Below, in pieces: positions 1-7,279 of a stretch of 9,549 nucleotides of DNA. Location of the stretch: the NCBI GenBank assembly GCA_015904055.1, contig JABMDE010000073.1, positions 7,757 to 17,305 of the forward strand, read 5' to 3'. Under the pieces are notes generated by a model, which was given only the letters and a program-made list of their open reading frames with translations, had not been told where the DNA came from and searched no databases. The DNA comes from Nitrospira sp. (GTDB taxonomy: Bacteria > Nitrospirota > Nitrospiria > Nitrospirales > Nitrospiraceae). Each line of letters starts with the position of its first letter. Position 1 is the stretch's first letter. The translations under genes were made by a program, and so were the position numbers.

Positions 1-1716
1 CGGTGACATCTGCCAACATCCCCACCGTAGCGCCTCCACCGACACGATGCCGCTCCTCATAGGCCTTGCTGTAGTTCGCCTCGGCCTCGGCAAACGCAAA
101 ATAGACTTCCCGATTGAGCACATGGGATTCCATCGCCGCCCCGACTCCTCCATCAACCACCACGTTATCACACAGTTGGCAGCCCCGCCGACGGATGGTA
201 TCCATCCCCACATTCACCCTCCAGGACGGCGCCCGAAACAGGTCGTCGATCGGAGAGAGCGACAAGATGTTGATCAACGTCGCCCGTTCGACCCTGACAC
301 GATATTGTAACGCCGTACCGTGACTGCAAATGCTTCAAGTTGCGCGTCCGGCGTGTAGCCCGGCTCAGGGTCAAGCAGGTGGTGATAGACCGCACGGAAC
401 GATGCTTCTTCAAACGTGTCATGATTACGCCAGCCACCTCCCAGCGCCACACGGGTTGTCCGGTGCCCCGCATCCGGCTGTTTCGTAAAGGGCCGAGTGT
501 TGATCTCCGCAGATGGGATCGAGATCTTACTCCGTTCCGTCAACACACGCCGGTTGCGTTCCTTGTAGGCCATCACCTCCGGATCATCGCTCTCGCCTTT
601 GTAGCGGAGATAATCCGATGTAACATCCAGCACCAAGGCCCGCCGCAAGAGCGGCAACGACGCAAACGACGGTTCTCCTGAAATAGCCGGATCAGACATG
701 AGCCGTATCGACAGGCTTCGTTCTTCATCTGTCAGCAACGCCCGTTTTCGCTTGATAATCGTACTGCGGGAAGGCCGGTAGGTCGCGGCGCCCACCAATC
801 CCGGAGAGTCGATAATGGCTCGAACCGTGTCGGCAGGAATGGTCCAAAGCAAAAACCTGTCTCTCAAGTGAAGAGCCGGATTCGCGTACTCTAACAGGGA
901 CAGAATGTGATAGGAGCAATTTTCCTTGAAAAAGAAATAGTCGAAGTAGGCATTGCCCATTTCCCAGGCATGCATGAGCAGCCGATCGATTTGAACAGGC
1001 GTCAGATTCAGTTGATACTCCCACATATCGCGATTCTCAATGTCGCGGTAGGCTTGGACCTTGAGATAATAGGGAGGTGTGGAAAAGAAGCCTTTATATC
1101 CCCCGAAAATTCCTTTGTAGGCATACTCGAAACCGGCGTCGCCCGGAAGCTCCGCGGCATAATCGATCGTATAGGCCAGGAGTCTGGTCTGTTCGGTCTG
1201 CCCCTGCTGGTCGATTCGAAAGAAGGTATGGCCAAACATCGAGGCCGGGTTATTCATGAAGGCGGCGGGAAAGATCAAGCTGACCCCTTGCGGATTCATC
1301 TCCGCCCGCCACCGATCGAACCGGTCACAGGCCAGCGGCGCAAGCCGGTGAGGATCGAACTGCAACCGTTCCTTCAACCAGTGATACCGGGCGATGAAGG
1401 CGCATTGGGCCGGCTGCTTCGAGCGCCCGACCGGATCAGCAACAAAGAACTGTGCGATCGTGGCATCAAGCTCCGCCTGCGGATCGTACTTCCCGTGAGG
1501 CGAAAGGAAGAACCCCTCATCGTCCTCTTCGCTGGTCACTCGGCCAAATAGATCGACCCCATAATGGAGTAACAACTGCCATTCCCGTTCGTCCGCTAAA
1601 CGGGTCTGTCTGGCCTGTTCGATCAGCTCTGCTTGATAGTCTTGGATATCCGAATCAGCCAGGCTCCGGCCTGCGCTGGCAAGAAGAACGATAATGGCAA
1701 GAAGGATGTGGATCAC
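1..1716 (-). CDS. DUF4105 (Lnb N-terminal-like) envelope protein, frameshifted, 3' end off the window
   Basis: The first frame runs from a GTG at 1716 to a stop at 274 (480 codons). It begins with a signal peptide (hydrophobic residues 2-15, cleavage likely near SLA-DS at 20). The DUF4105 core is visible as SMFGHTFFRI (His163) and FFKENCSYHILSLL (Cys267); this His-then-Cys order recalls permuted NlpC/P60 or LRAT-like folds, which is my inference. Near 311-316 the coding sense moves to another frame, which is open to position 1 and reads VRVERATLINILSLSP, then LFRAPSWRVNVGMD and a CQLC pair, as expected for the C-terminal half of this family. One base missing in the CGGCG at 311-315 would restore VRALQYRVRVERATL. 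Restored length inside the window is about 572 residues. The GTG start has no good ribosome binding site and follows a strong hairpin, so expression may depend on read-through from the DUF3015 gene. Role unknown; probably periplasmic or outer-membrane associated. Confidence 0.85.
311..316 (-). other. Frameshift site in the DUF4105 gene
   Basis: Upstream of this point the family-like sequence is in the frame that ends at 274; downstream it is in the frame open to position 1. The two frames differ by one missing base (or two extra). The neighbourhood is GC-rich (CGGCG on the minus strand), where a lost G is plausible. It may be a true mutation or a sequencing error. Confidence 0.7.
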
Positions 1717-1737
1717 TGCATCATGCGGAAATACACA

Positions 1738-1765
1738 GGGGCTTCCACCCTACGGTGGAAGCCCC
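1738..1765 (-). terminator. Hairpin between DUF3015 and DUF4105 genes, probable (leaky) terminator
   Basis: A perfect 12-bp stem, GGGGCTTCCACC paired with GGTGGAAGCCCC, encloses a 4-base loop. It starts 17 nt after the DUF3015 stop codon. On the minus strand it is followed by TGTGTATTT, a poor but T-rich tail, so termination may be partial. The DUF4105 start codon lies only 22 nt beyond it, so the hairpin may act as an attenuator that lowers DUF4105 expression relative to DUF3015. Confidence 0.7.
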
Positions 1766-1781
1766 CTTGGAACTGATGCGC

Positions 1782-2291
1782 TTAGTTCAACGCAACCTTG
1801 ACCAACGAAGGATCGGCGGAAATCCCTTCATTCAATGCCTGCACCATCGCCGCCGGGGAAAGAGCACCCGCACCGGAGAGGGCGGCATAGCGCTCTTGGG
1901 CCATCGCAAAGAAGGCCGCATGCTGCGGCTGGGCGACTCCCAGAAGCGTCGCCATTGACGCCAGGTGCTCACCGCGCCCCTGGGCCATTTCCTGAGCCAG
2001 CGCATCCGTGTTCAACTCTGCAAACATGGTGGCCTTCTGTTCCGCCCACCACCGACCATCATCCGTACAACCAGATGTTCCACTGCTGATGGCGAACGTG
2101 TTATATCCCGTGGCGTTCAATGTCGCCATCAAAACCTGCGCGCCCTTCGTCTTGGCATTAGGATAATTCTGGAACGCAAGCTTACCCAAGCCGCAGCCTG
2201 GCCCCGTATCCGGCGTGCCGGCCGCCAAGGCAAACCCGCCTGGCATTGCGACAAACATCCCGACGATCGCCAACATGCTGAGCTTCTTCAT
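1782..2291 (-). CDS. DUF3015 family secreted protein
   Basis: The protein has 169 residues. It starts with a clear signal peptide (MKK, then a hydrophobic run to about residue 24, cleavage near ALAA-GT). The mature part carries the DUF3015 hallmarks: GPGCGLGKLAF (Cys33), an NATGYNTFAISSGTSGC stretch (Cys75), a DALAQEMAQGRGEHL helix and HAAFFAMAQERYA near the C-terminus. Cys33 and Cys75 may form a disulfide in the periplasm; that is inference. The ATG at 2291 is chosen over an in-frame start at 2324 because AAGGAGG sits 5-6 nt upstream and the signal peptide begins directly here. A TATAAT-containing promoter lies just upstream and a hairpin terminator just downstream, so it can form its own short transcript. 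Its biochemical function is unknown. From general recollection DUF3015 and DUF4105 genes are often neighbours, which supports a shared envelope role. Confidence 0.9.
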   Translation of the reverse strand: MKKLSMLAIVGMFVAMPGGFALAAGTPDTGPGCGLGKLAFQNYPNAKTKGAQVLMATLNATGYNTFAISSGTSGCTDDGRWWAEQKATMFAELNTDALAQEMAQGRGEHLASMATLLGVAQPQHAAFFAMAQERYAALSGAGALSPAAMVQALNEGISADPSLVKVALN

Positions 2292-2346
2292 GCAGTCCTC
2301 CTTAATAGATGAGTGAACGTCCAACGCCCCGACTAAACATCTCAGT

Positions 2347-2369
2347 GTGTGATTATAGTCAAATCACAC
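2347..2369. promoter_or_regulatory. Palindrome over the DUF3015 -10 box, candidate operator
   Basis: The arms GTGTGATT and AATCACAC are perfect inverted repeats separated by 7 bases. The centre and left arm cover the TATAAT box, so a bound protein would block polymerase. The spacing (TGTGA, 11 bases, TCACA) does not fit the 6-base gap of CRP/FNR sites, so the regulator is not identified. Confidence 0.5.
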
Positions 2370-2380
2370 CGGAGTGCCAG
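2352..2380 (-). promoter_or_regulatory. Sigma-70-type promoter for the DUF3015 gene
   Basis: On the minus strand a perfect TATAAT (2357-2352) is preceded by a 17-nt spacer and a CTGGCA -35 element (4 of 6 consensus bases). Transcription would begin near 2345, leaving a leader of about 54 nt before the ATG at 2291. An inverted repeat overlaps the -10 box. Confidence 0.6.
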
Positions 2381-2449
2381 CACTTTTTTATCCCCGCTCC
2401 ATTGCCGCCGATTCGTTCACGATTACATCCCGGTCCTGCGTAATCGACC

Positions 2450-2995
2450 TCAGTTGGTCGCCTGTCCACTGACAACTCGACAATCACGATCGAGAATACG
2501 AACAGCACCGTCGGCTTCGTATTCCGCCTCCGCCAACACGATGCCGTTCTCATCGATGAGGCGATACCCTGCACCGCTCGCGATAATCGTCGCCCGGCGC
2601 TCGACAATGCCATGGCGCTCATAGGTCACCAGCGCACCCCCGTCTGTCTTCGTCCACCGGATCGTCGTCTCGCCAAGGGCAACCGTCTTCGTTGTTCCCT
2701 CACGATTCAAATCCGCCGCCTTGACCGGGTTATCTCCACTCCAAAACTGAATCGAGTTGAAGATAAATCCGTCCAGCAACGCTGAAAACATGTATACCGG
2801 CACAACGATCATGCCGAAGAACACGAACTCTTTCATCCATTTGTCGCTGACTTCACCGCTGCCTTTGATGCCGCTGTTCCAATGATAGACGTTCTTCGTC
2901 AAGTTGAATGGACCGTAGCAGGCCGTGGTCGCCGTCATGAAACAGGCCAACACCCCTGCCACGACAAGTTTTCTATGGAATCGCCGCACGTTCAT
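2450..2995 (-). CDS. DUF3332 family membrane or lipoprotein
   Basis: The protein has 181 residues. The ATG at 2995 is chosen because AAAGGAGG lies about 4-5 nt upstream and the signal sequence starts at once (basic residues 4-9, hydrophobic 10-20). The sequence ACYGPFNLTKNVYHWN around Cys26 matches the start of mature DUF3332 proteins. Cys26 could be lipidated, but the residue at -3 is Thr, not the usual Leu, so lipoprotein status is uncertain. Residues 57-85 hold a hydrophobic stretch ending in LLDGFIFNSIQFWSGDNP, the most typical part of the family. The C-terminal half is a polar, probably beta-rich domain. The gene lies 73 nt after the M48 peptidase gene and 158 nt before DUF3015, all on the same strand. 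Function unknown; an envelope location is well supported. Confidence 0.87.
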   Translation of the reverse strand: MNVRRFHRKLVVAGVLACFMTATTACYGPFNLTKNVYHWNSGIKGSGEVSDKWMKEFVFFGMIVVPVYMFSALLDGFIFNSIQFWSGDNPVKAADLNREGTTKTVALGETTIRWTKTDGGALVTYERHGIVERRATIIASGAGYRLIDENGIVLAEAEYEADGAVRILDRDCRVVSGQATN

Positions 2996-3068
2996 CTGGC
3001 CTCCTTTCAGGAAATTGAACAGCATGATTGCCCCAGTGTTCATGAACAGTTCGCCGTACAAGAGTACG

Positions 3069-4260
3069 TTACGGTTTAGCTGCCGTCTCTCCCCCAAGCA
3101 CTCCGCGGACCTTGGTCCAGTCGAAACTGAAGGGGGCAGGGGTCATCTTCGGCATGGCCGCCAGCTCGGCTTTCAGCCGCTCGGCCCGCGCGCCGCTCAT
3201 CGGATGGGTCGAGAGCCACTCCGTGCGCCCTTCATCTTTTTCAGACAGTTGTTCAAAAAACCTGATCATGCCGGAAGGATCGATTTTTGCCCGATGCAGC
3301 AGTTGCAGCCCGGTCAGGTCCGCTTCCGTTTCCTGCTCCCGGCCAAATTTCAAAGTCAGCAATTCGACTCCCAGCTGCTTCATCATCCCCGCCAAACCCT
3401 GGTGATTCCCGAGCACGATAGACACGACGGCCACAAGGCCGAGCTGCTTCACGATCCGCTCCAGCCCATGCCGCTGCAACACATGGTTCAGCTCATGCCC
3501 CATCACGCCCGCCACTTCTTCGCCGTTGTCCGCTTTTTTCATCAAGCCGGTGAATACGACGATGTACCCGCCGGGCAGAGCAAATGCGTTGACGACATCG
3601 CTCTTCACAACCGTCACTTGAAACTTATAGGGGCTGTTCGGAATCTGCTCCACGAGGCGGTGCGTGATTTCCTCTATGGCGGACACCGCAAGTCCCTCTT
3701 TCATGATGTCCTGATGCGCGAGAAAGTCCTTATACGCAGACTCCCCCAGTTTCTGTTCCCACTCCACAGGGATCCGATCGACGGCCATTGCAACCAGCTG
3801 ATCTGACCCGAACCACAGTCCCAACAGTACAGCCAGCACGCCTCCCCCGATCATGCTCCAGACCGTCCGGTGCCGGTGGCGCGCCTGACGGACATGTTCC
3901 GCGGCGCGATCGAGTGGAGCACGCAACTGATCCGGAGCCGCCTGGCGGAATGCACGGATCACATCGGGATGTTTGAGATAGAGCGTCCGCTCCCCCGAAA
4001 CTCCGGTCCAGTTCACGACAAGCTGATCATGATCGAATCCACCGGCGGCAACCGTCAGTTCTGAAAATAAGGCCGGTTCCGATCGCCCGTCGGCGGCACC
4101 GGATAGAAAACTCACTGTGATCCCGCGGTCTTCAACCTGAGTCGGCGGCACCGGATAGAAAACTCACTGTGATCCCGCGGTCTTCAACCTGAACCAGGCA
4201 AGGCTCGCCGCTCGCAGGAAACTCCTGACCGAAACAGAGAGCATTGGGTTCAACTGACAT
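3069..4260 (-). CDS. M48 family membrane zinc metallopeptidase, frame broken by a 52-bp tandem duplication
   Basis: With one duplicate copy removed, the gene is 1140 nt from the ATG at 4260 and encodes 379 residues. Its order is an N-terminal domain (about 1-110), one transmembrane segment (about 116-136, GGGVLAVLLGLWFG) and an M48 peptidase domain. The zinc site is HELNH (238-242) with the third ligand probably Glu293 in the ETEAD motif; STHPMSGARAE further on is also typical. M48 enzymes cleave misfolded or unassembled envelope proteins; that role here is inferred from family. As sequenced, the frame from 4260 meets a stop at 4134-4132 inside the second copy. A GTG at 4151 would give a 360-residue product lacking the first native residues but keeping the protease domain; it has no evident ribosome binding site. 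The start lies 22 nt after the AIM24-like gene, so the two are probably cotranscribed. Confidence 0.88.
4089..4192. repeat. Perfect 52-bp tandem duplication inside the M48 peptidase gene
   Basis: Bases 4089-4140 and 4141-4192 are identical over all 52 positions. The flanking bases differ on both sides, so the unit is exactly 52 bp. Because 52 is not a multiple of three, the second copy shifts the frame and makes a stop (AAD-S-G-stop). The peptide VEDRGITVSFLSGAAD is encoded twice, in two different frames of the chromosome. Either a recent duplication or an uncollapsed assembly overlap would produce this. Confidence 0.97.
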
Positions 4261-4282
4261 GGGATTGGTCAAACGTCTCTCG

Positions 4283-4974
4283 TCATTCTGAAACCGGGAT
4301 GAACTGCCTGACCCAGGCGCCGAAGCTGCCGGGGTTGCGGCTTTGGATAAAGACGACGCCCGGTCCTCGAAACCGGCAGACAAATCCTTCGCCGGACGTG
4401 AAACTTGCAACCCATCCCGATGCGGCCTTCTCGATATTGTAGGAAGTTGTCGCAGACCACGCGACCAGGTGGCTATTGTCCACGATGTATTCCTGGTTCG
4501 GCTTCAATTCAATTTTGTGATTTTGTGAATGGCTCCGAAGCTGTTCAAAATCAACGTCCCCTTGCCGCCGATTTTCAAAATGAAGAACCCCTCCCCGCCC
4601 ATAAGTCCACGAGTCAGGCCCTGCATCTTGCTCTCGATGTTCACGGAGTCGGCGCCGGCCAGAAAACCGTCTTTCTGGATCATATACTCATTCACACCGT
4701 CGAGCTCCATGATGACGATTTCTCCGGGCACCGTCGGCGCCAACAACACTTCTCCTGGACCGCGGCTCGCCCGCAGGGTTTGGAAGAAAAACTTCTCCCC
4801 TGTGAGCAACTTGCGTGAGAGTGCGCCGAGAAACCCGCCCTCCATCTTACTTTCGATGTCGATTGTCGGAGAAGACGCCACCATGGCCCCGGATTCGGCC
4901 TTAATATGCTCTCCCGCCGCGAGTTCGACCCGCACCATCGGAAATGCACCGGGATATAGGATTTCGCTCTTCAT
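4283..4974 (-). CDS. AIM24/TIGR00266 family protein, frame broken by an 8-bp tandem duplication
   Basis: The first 156 codons run from the ATG at 4974 (AAAGGGA about 10 nt upstream) to a stop at 4504. The rest of the family domain continues in another frame to a stop at 4283. Dropping one copy of the 8-bp repeat at 4512-4527 joins them as FGAIHKIELKPNQEYIVDN, giving 227 residues, a normal length for TIGR00266. Family features are the opening MKSEILYPGAFPMVRVEL, repeated Gly-rich beta turns, AESGAMV, GGEGFFILKI, and the C-terminal GPGVVFIQSRNPGSF. These proteins form a beta-sandwich related to mitochondrial AIM24; the bacterial role is poorly known. It is the first gene of the left block, behind a long leader and a promoter at 5229-5201. 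As sequenced the product would lose about a third of the domain. Confidence 0.87.
4512..4528. repeat. 8-bp tandem repeat (ATTTTGTG twice) at the AIM24 gene frameshift
   Basis: ATTTTGTG occurs at 4512-4519 and again at 4520-4527, followed by A. On the coding strand this is CACAAAAT twice. Two copies give HKITKLN then stop; one copy gives HKIELKPNQ, which matches the family. A short tandem repeat like this can gain or lose a unit by strand slippage. Confidence 0.93.
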
Positions 4975-5061
4975 ATCGTTTGTTCCCTTTCTGTATCTCC
5001 AATTTTTCCCTTGATGCGAGTGAGACTGAGCAGGAGCTTCTCTCACGCCCGCCCAAACCCT

Positions 5062-5081
5062 GGCCGCGCCGAGACGCGGCC
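5062..5081 (-). other. GC-rich hairpin in the leader of the AIM24-M48 transcript
   Basis: The arms GGCCGCG and CGCGGCC (7 bp, all G-C) enclose a 6-base loop. The hairpin would lie in the roughly 220-nt untranslated leader between the promoter at 5201-5229 and the ATG at 4974. It lacks a T-run on the minus strand, so it is not a standard terminator there. No known riboswitch was recognised in the 4975-5308 gap, and no convincing coding region lies in it. Confidence 0.4.
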
Positions 5082-5200
5082 TTTACCCGTCTGCACGGCG
5101 GGGCCCTGCACCAGGCGGGATGCGAGGACGGGTGGGCTGCTCGTTGACAGAACCCGCATCCGCGCCATGCTCATTCCTATCCGGCGTCAGTGTGGAAGCG

Positions 5201-5229
5201 ATTGTGTGAAATACTGTTACGAGTGTCAA
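5201..5229 (-). promoter_or_regulatory. Sigma-70-type promoter for the AIM24-M48 operon
   Basis: On the minus strand a perfect TTGACA (5229-5224) is followed by a 17-nt spacer and CACAAT (5206-5201; 4 of 6 consensus bases). Transcription would start near 5194. The site lies between the stop of the 656-residue protein gene (5309) and the AIM24 gene, as expected for an independent transcript. Confidence 0.6.
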
Positions 5230-5308
5230 GCCCGAATGGCTGCGGACTAGGTGAAGAGATCGACATGACGTCGTCAGGTTCGAAGGAAAACTGTGGTGAG
5301 ACGTCTCT

Positions 5309-7279
5309 CTAATTGACCGGAATCGCGACTACCACATCGGACTGCAAATCGCCATCCTGATCTTTGCCGTCATGTCCGACGCTATAGAGCACACGCTTCT
5401 TCAGATTCACCAACATCGGGAACCCAGTATATGGATCATAGAATTTCTGCCCGGCCTTGGCAATGCGAGGCAGGAGCTCGGCATCCTGAGGACCTCGTCG
5501 TATCCACGCCTGCAGACTGGCAAGACGCAAATGCGCCTCCGTATCGACAACCAATCCGTTATACAGGTCCCAGGGCGCCAACGATTCCAGCCCGATGACA
5601 TTTTCGATCGGATTCACAAAGTAGTCCTTCACCGAATCTGCCGGAAAGGGAATATAGTTGCTCCATTTTGGCAACGCGCCATACTGTCCCTCAGCCGATG
5701 CCTTGGAAGACGCTTCATAGTAGTCTGCATAGTCGTTGAGCCGCCGCTGTTTCGGCAGTGGAAGAACTGACGCGACGGCAGCCGACACCGTCTGTTTCTT
5801 CTCCTTTGTCGCCTTCAGTTGGGCGTCAAAACTCTTTGCCGCATGGACCAACTCGCTCTGCATCGGCCAACGAACAGACAGTTCGTCCTGATCAAGCGGA
5901 CGAAGCATTTTCGTGAAACGTCCCAGATATTTCCCCTCATAGTCCGGCGATACCAGGAGTCCGGAGGCAACCGTGATGTCGTCATTCATAGCTTGGAGCG
6001 CCAGAGTTTTCACAGGAAGCGTCCTGGCCTGGCCCAACGCAATGCGCCATGCTTCCATGTCCAGCTCAAGCCGATCAATTCCGATGTCGGTCCCCTGAGC
6101 AAACCCTTCCGCCACATACAGGCGATGCGCGAAGTTGATCTCGGCACAAGGCGGACTGATACCCTGGCCATAGCCCCAATCTTCAAATGACAACTTATGC
6201 CATTGTCCATAGCGACTCAGCATCGGCCCCGTTTGCCCTGCCAGCTTACTGATGGAATCACGATGCAGCTTGAATCGACCAGCAGGGTCCGACCCTTTGA
6301 ACCATCCGCTCAAGGCCTTCGCAGACGCGTCTGATTGTCCGGCATAGGCGCTGTCACTGGCGCCTCCAAGACAGGCTAACGCTTTATCGGCATCGTGCAA
6401 GTCGGGCTTTCGTTCGTATCCGGCTTGAATGGGATCTTGCCCACGAGGCGCGTCAAATCCCAGCAAGAGCAAGTACCCATTCTTATTGATATCCGACACC
6501 CTCCGCTGCGGGCTGGTGGTCAAGTTACTGAACGCGGAAGACGGGGGCTCTTCCATAATGGCCCATACCAATCCTAAGGCTCCAATTCCCAACACCACCA
6601 GCGTGCAGGAGAGCACCACCAGCGCAATGGTCGACATCACGATCGCGCGCGTCGTGGAGAAGCAGGATCGAATAAAACTCGATACGGCGATACCGAGACG
6701 ATTCAGCCTTGATGAAAGTTTTGGGCGCGGCTTTTGTTGTGCCGTACGTTCTCGTGTATCCGTCTGCCTGTGCGGGTCTGCTGAACCGGACAGAACACCG
6801 GCGACACCCTGTGCAGAATAAATCGTACTTGGCTCTCCCCACACAGGTGCGTTCGGCTCTGCCTCCAACATCGGAGAAGTCGGAGGCTCTGCGGCGAACT
6901 GAATAAACTCGCTGGTCTTGATCCATTCCTTCGGCGCGGGGACAGACTCACGAGGAGCATTTGCTTCAACCAACGCCGGGTTTGGTTCCTCCTGTTCAGT
7001 CTGACGATCAGACATTGTATCGAGAATCGCCCACGAATCAGCTGCCCTCGGTATCGGCTCCACATGAGATTCCGGCATACCTGCCTGAGAAGCGAGCCCA
7101 GGTTCGACAGAATCTCCAGTCGCTGAAAAGGCAACGGTTTCAGATTGAGGCTCGAGCGGAGCGATGCCCGCAGCCGGTAGCGGGGTCTCTTCGGAAACCC
7201 ACTGCGTCTCGGGCACCACCTGTTCCAAGGGTTGTAGCGACTCTCCAGCAAAGGTAAACGTGGAAGACTGTTCATCCAT
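5309..7279 (-). CDS. Membrane protein with long Pro/Glu-rich N-terminus and pilin-like C-terminal tail
   Basis: From the ATG at 7279 the protein has 656 residues. Residues 1 to about 185 are acidic and rich in Pro, Ser and Glu with low complexity, probably a disordered cytoplasmic arm. A single transmembrane helix lies at about 213-241 (STIALVVLSCTLVVLGIGAL). The rest, about 415 residues, would be periplasmic. Its end, DPYTGFPM followed by LYSVGHDGKDQDGD, resembles the C-terminal tail of type II secretion pseudopilins and of uncharacterised proteins of the 'YSVGPDG' type. The ATG overlaps the stop of the TPR gene (ATGGATGA), so the two are likely translationally coupled; an in-frame start at 7360 would overlap much further and is less likely. 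I do not recognise a named family over the whole length. A role in secretion or pilus assembly is inferred from the tail, the TPR partner and gspD nearby. Confidence 0.8.
   Translation of the reverse strand: MDEQSSTFTFAGESLQPLEQVVPETQWVSEETPLPAAGIAPLEPQSETVAFSATGDSVEPGLASQAGMPESHVEPIPRAADSWAILDTMSDRQTEQEEPNPALVEANAPRESVPAPKEWIKTSEFIQFAAEPPTSPMLEAEPNAPVWGEPSTIYSAQGVAGVLSGSADPHRQTDTRERTAQQKPRPKLSSRLNRLGIAVSSFIRSCFSTTRAIVMSTIALVVLSCTLVVLGIGALGLVWAIMEEPPSSAFSNLTTSPQRRVSDINKNGYLLLLGFDAPRGQDPIQAGYERKPDLHDADKALACLGGASDSAYAGQSDASAKALSGWFKGSDPAGRFKLHRDSISKLAGQTGPMLSRYGQWHKLSFEDWGYGQGISPPCAEINFAHRLYVAEGFAQGTDIGIDRLELDMEAWRIALGQARTLPVKTLALQAMNDDITVASGLLVSPDYEGKYLGRFTKMLRPLDQDELSVRWPMQSELVHAAKSFDAQLKATKEKKQTVSAAVASVLPLPKQRRLNDYADYYEASSKASAEGQYGALPKWSNYIPFPADSVKDYFVNPIENVIGLESLAPWDLYNGLVVDTEAHLRLASLQAWIRRGPQDAELLPRIAKAGQKFYDPYTGFPMLVNLKKRVLYSVGHDGKDQDGDLQSDVVVAIPVN

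Noticed and set aside
907..1551. 214-codon open frame on the + strand
   Set aside because: Antisense to the DUF4105 domain core, no ribosome binding site or recognisable motif.
2347..2369. CRP/FNR-type site
   Set aside because: The TGTGA and TCACA half-sites are 11 bases apart instead of 6.
2364..2380. Sigma-54-like -24 element (CTGGCAC) before DUF3015
   Set aside because: The required GC at -12 is missing at the correct distance, whereas a perfect TATAAT is present.
2925..3806. 293-codon open frame on the + strand
   Set aside because: It lies antisense to the M48 and DUF3332 genes, whose motifs are clear; its product is low-quality, His/Gln/Arg-rich shadow sequence.
5011..5250. 79-codon + strand open frame in the gap before AIM24
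   Set aside because: Arg/Cys-rich composition typical of GC-rich noncoding sequence, no ribosome binding site, and it overlaps the minus-strand promoter.
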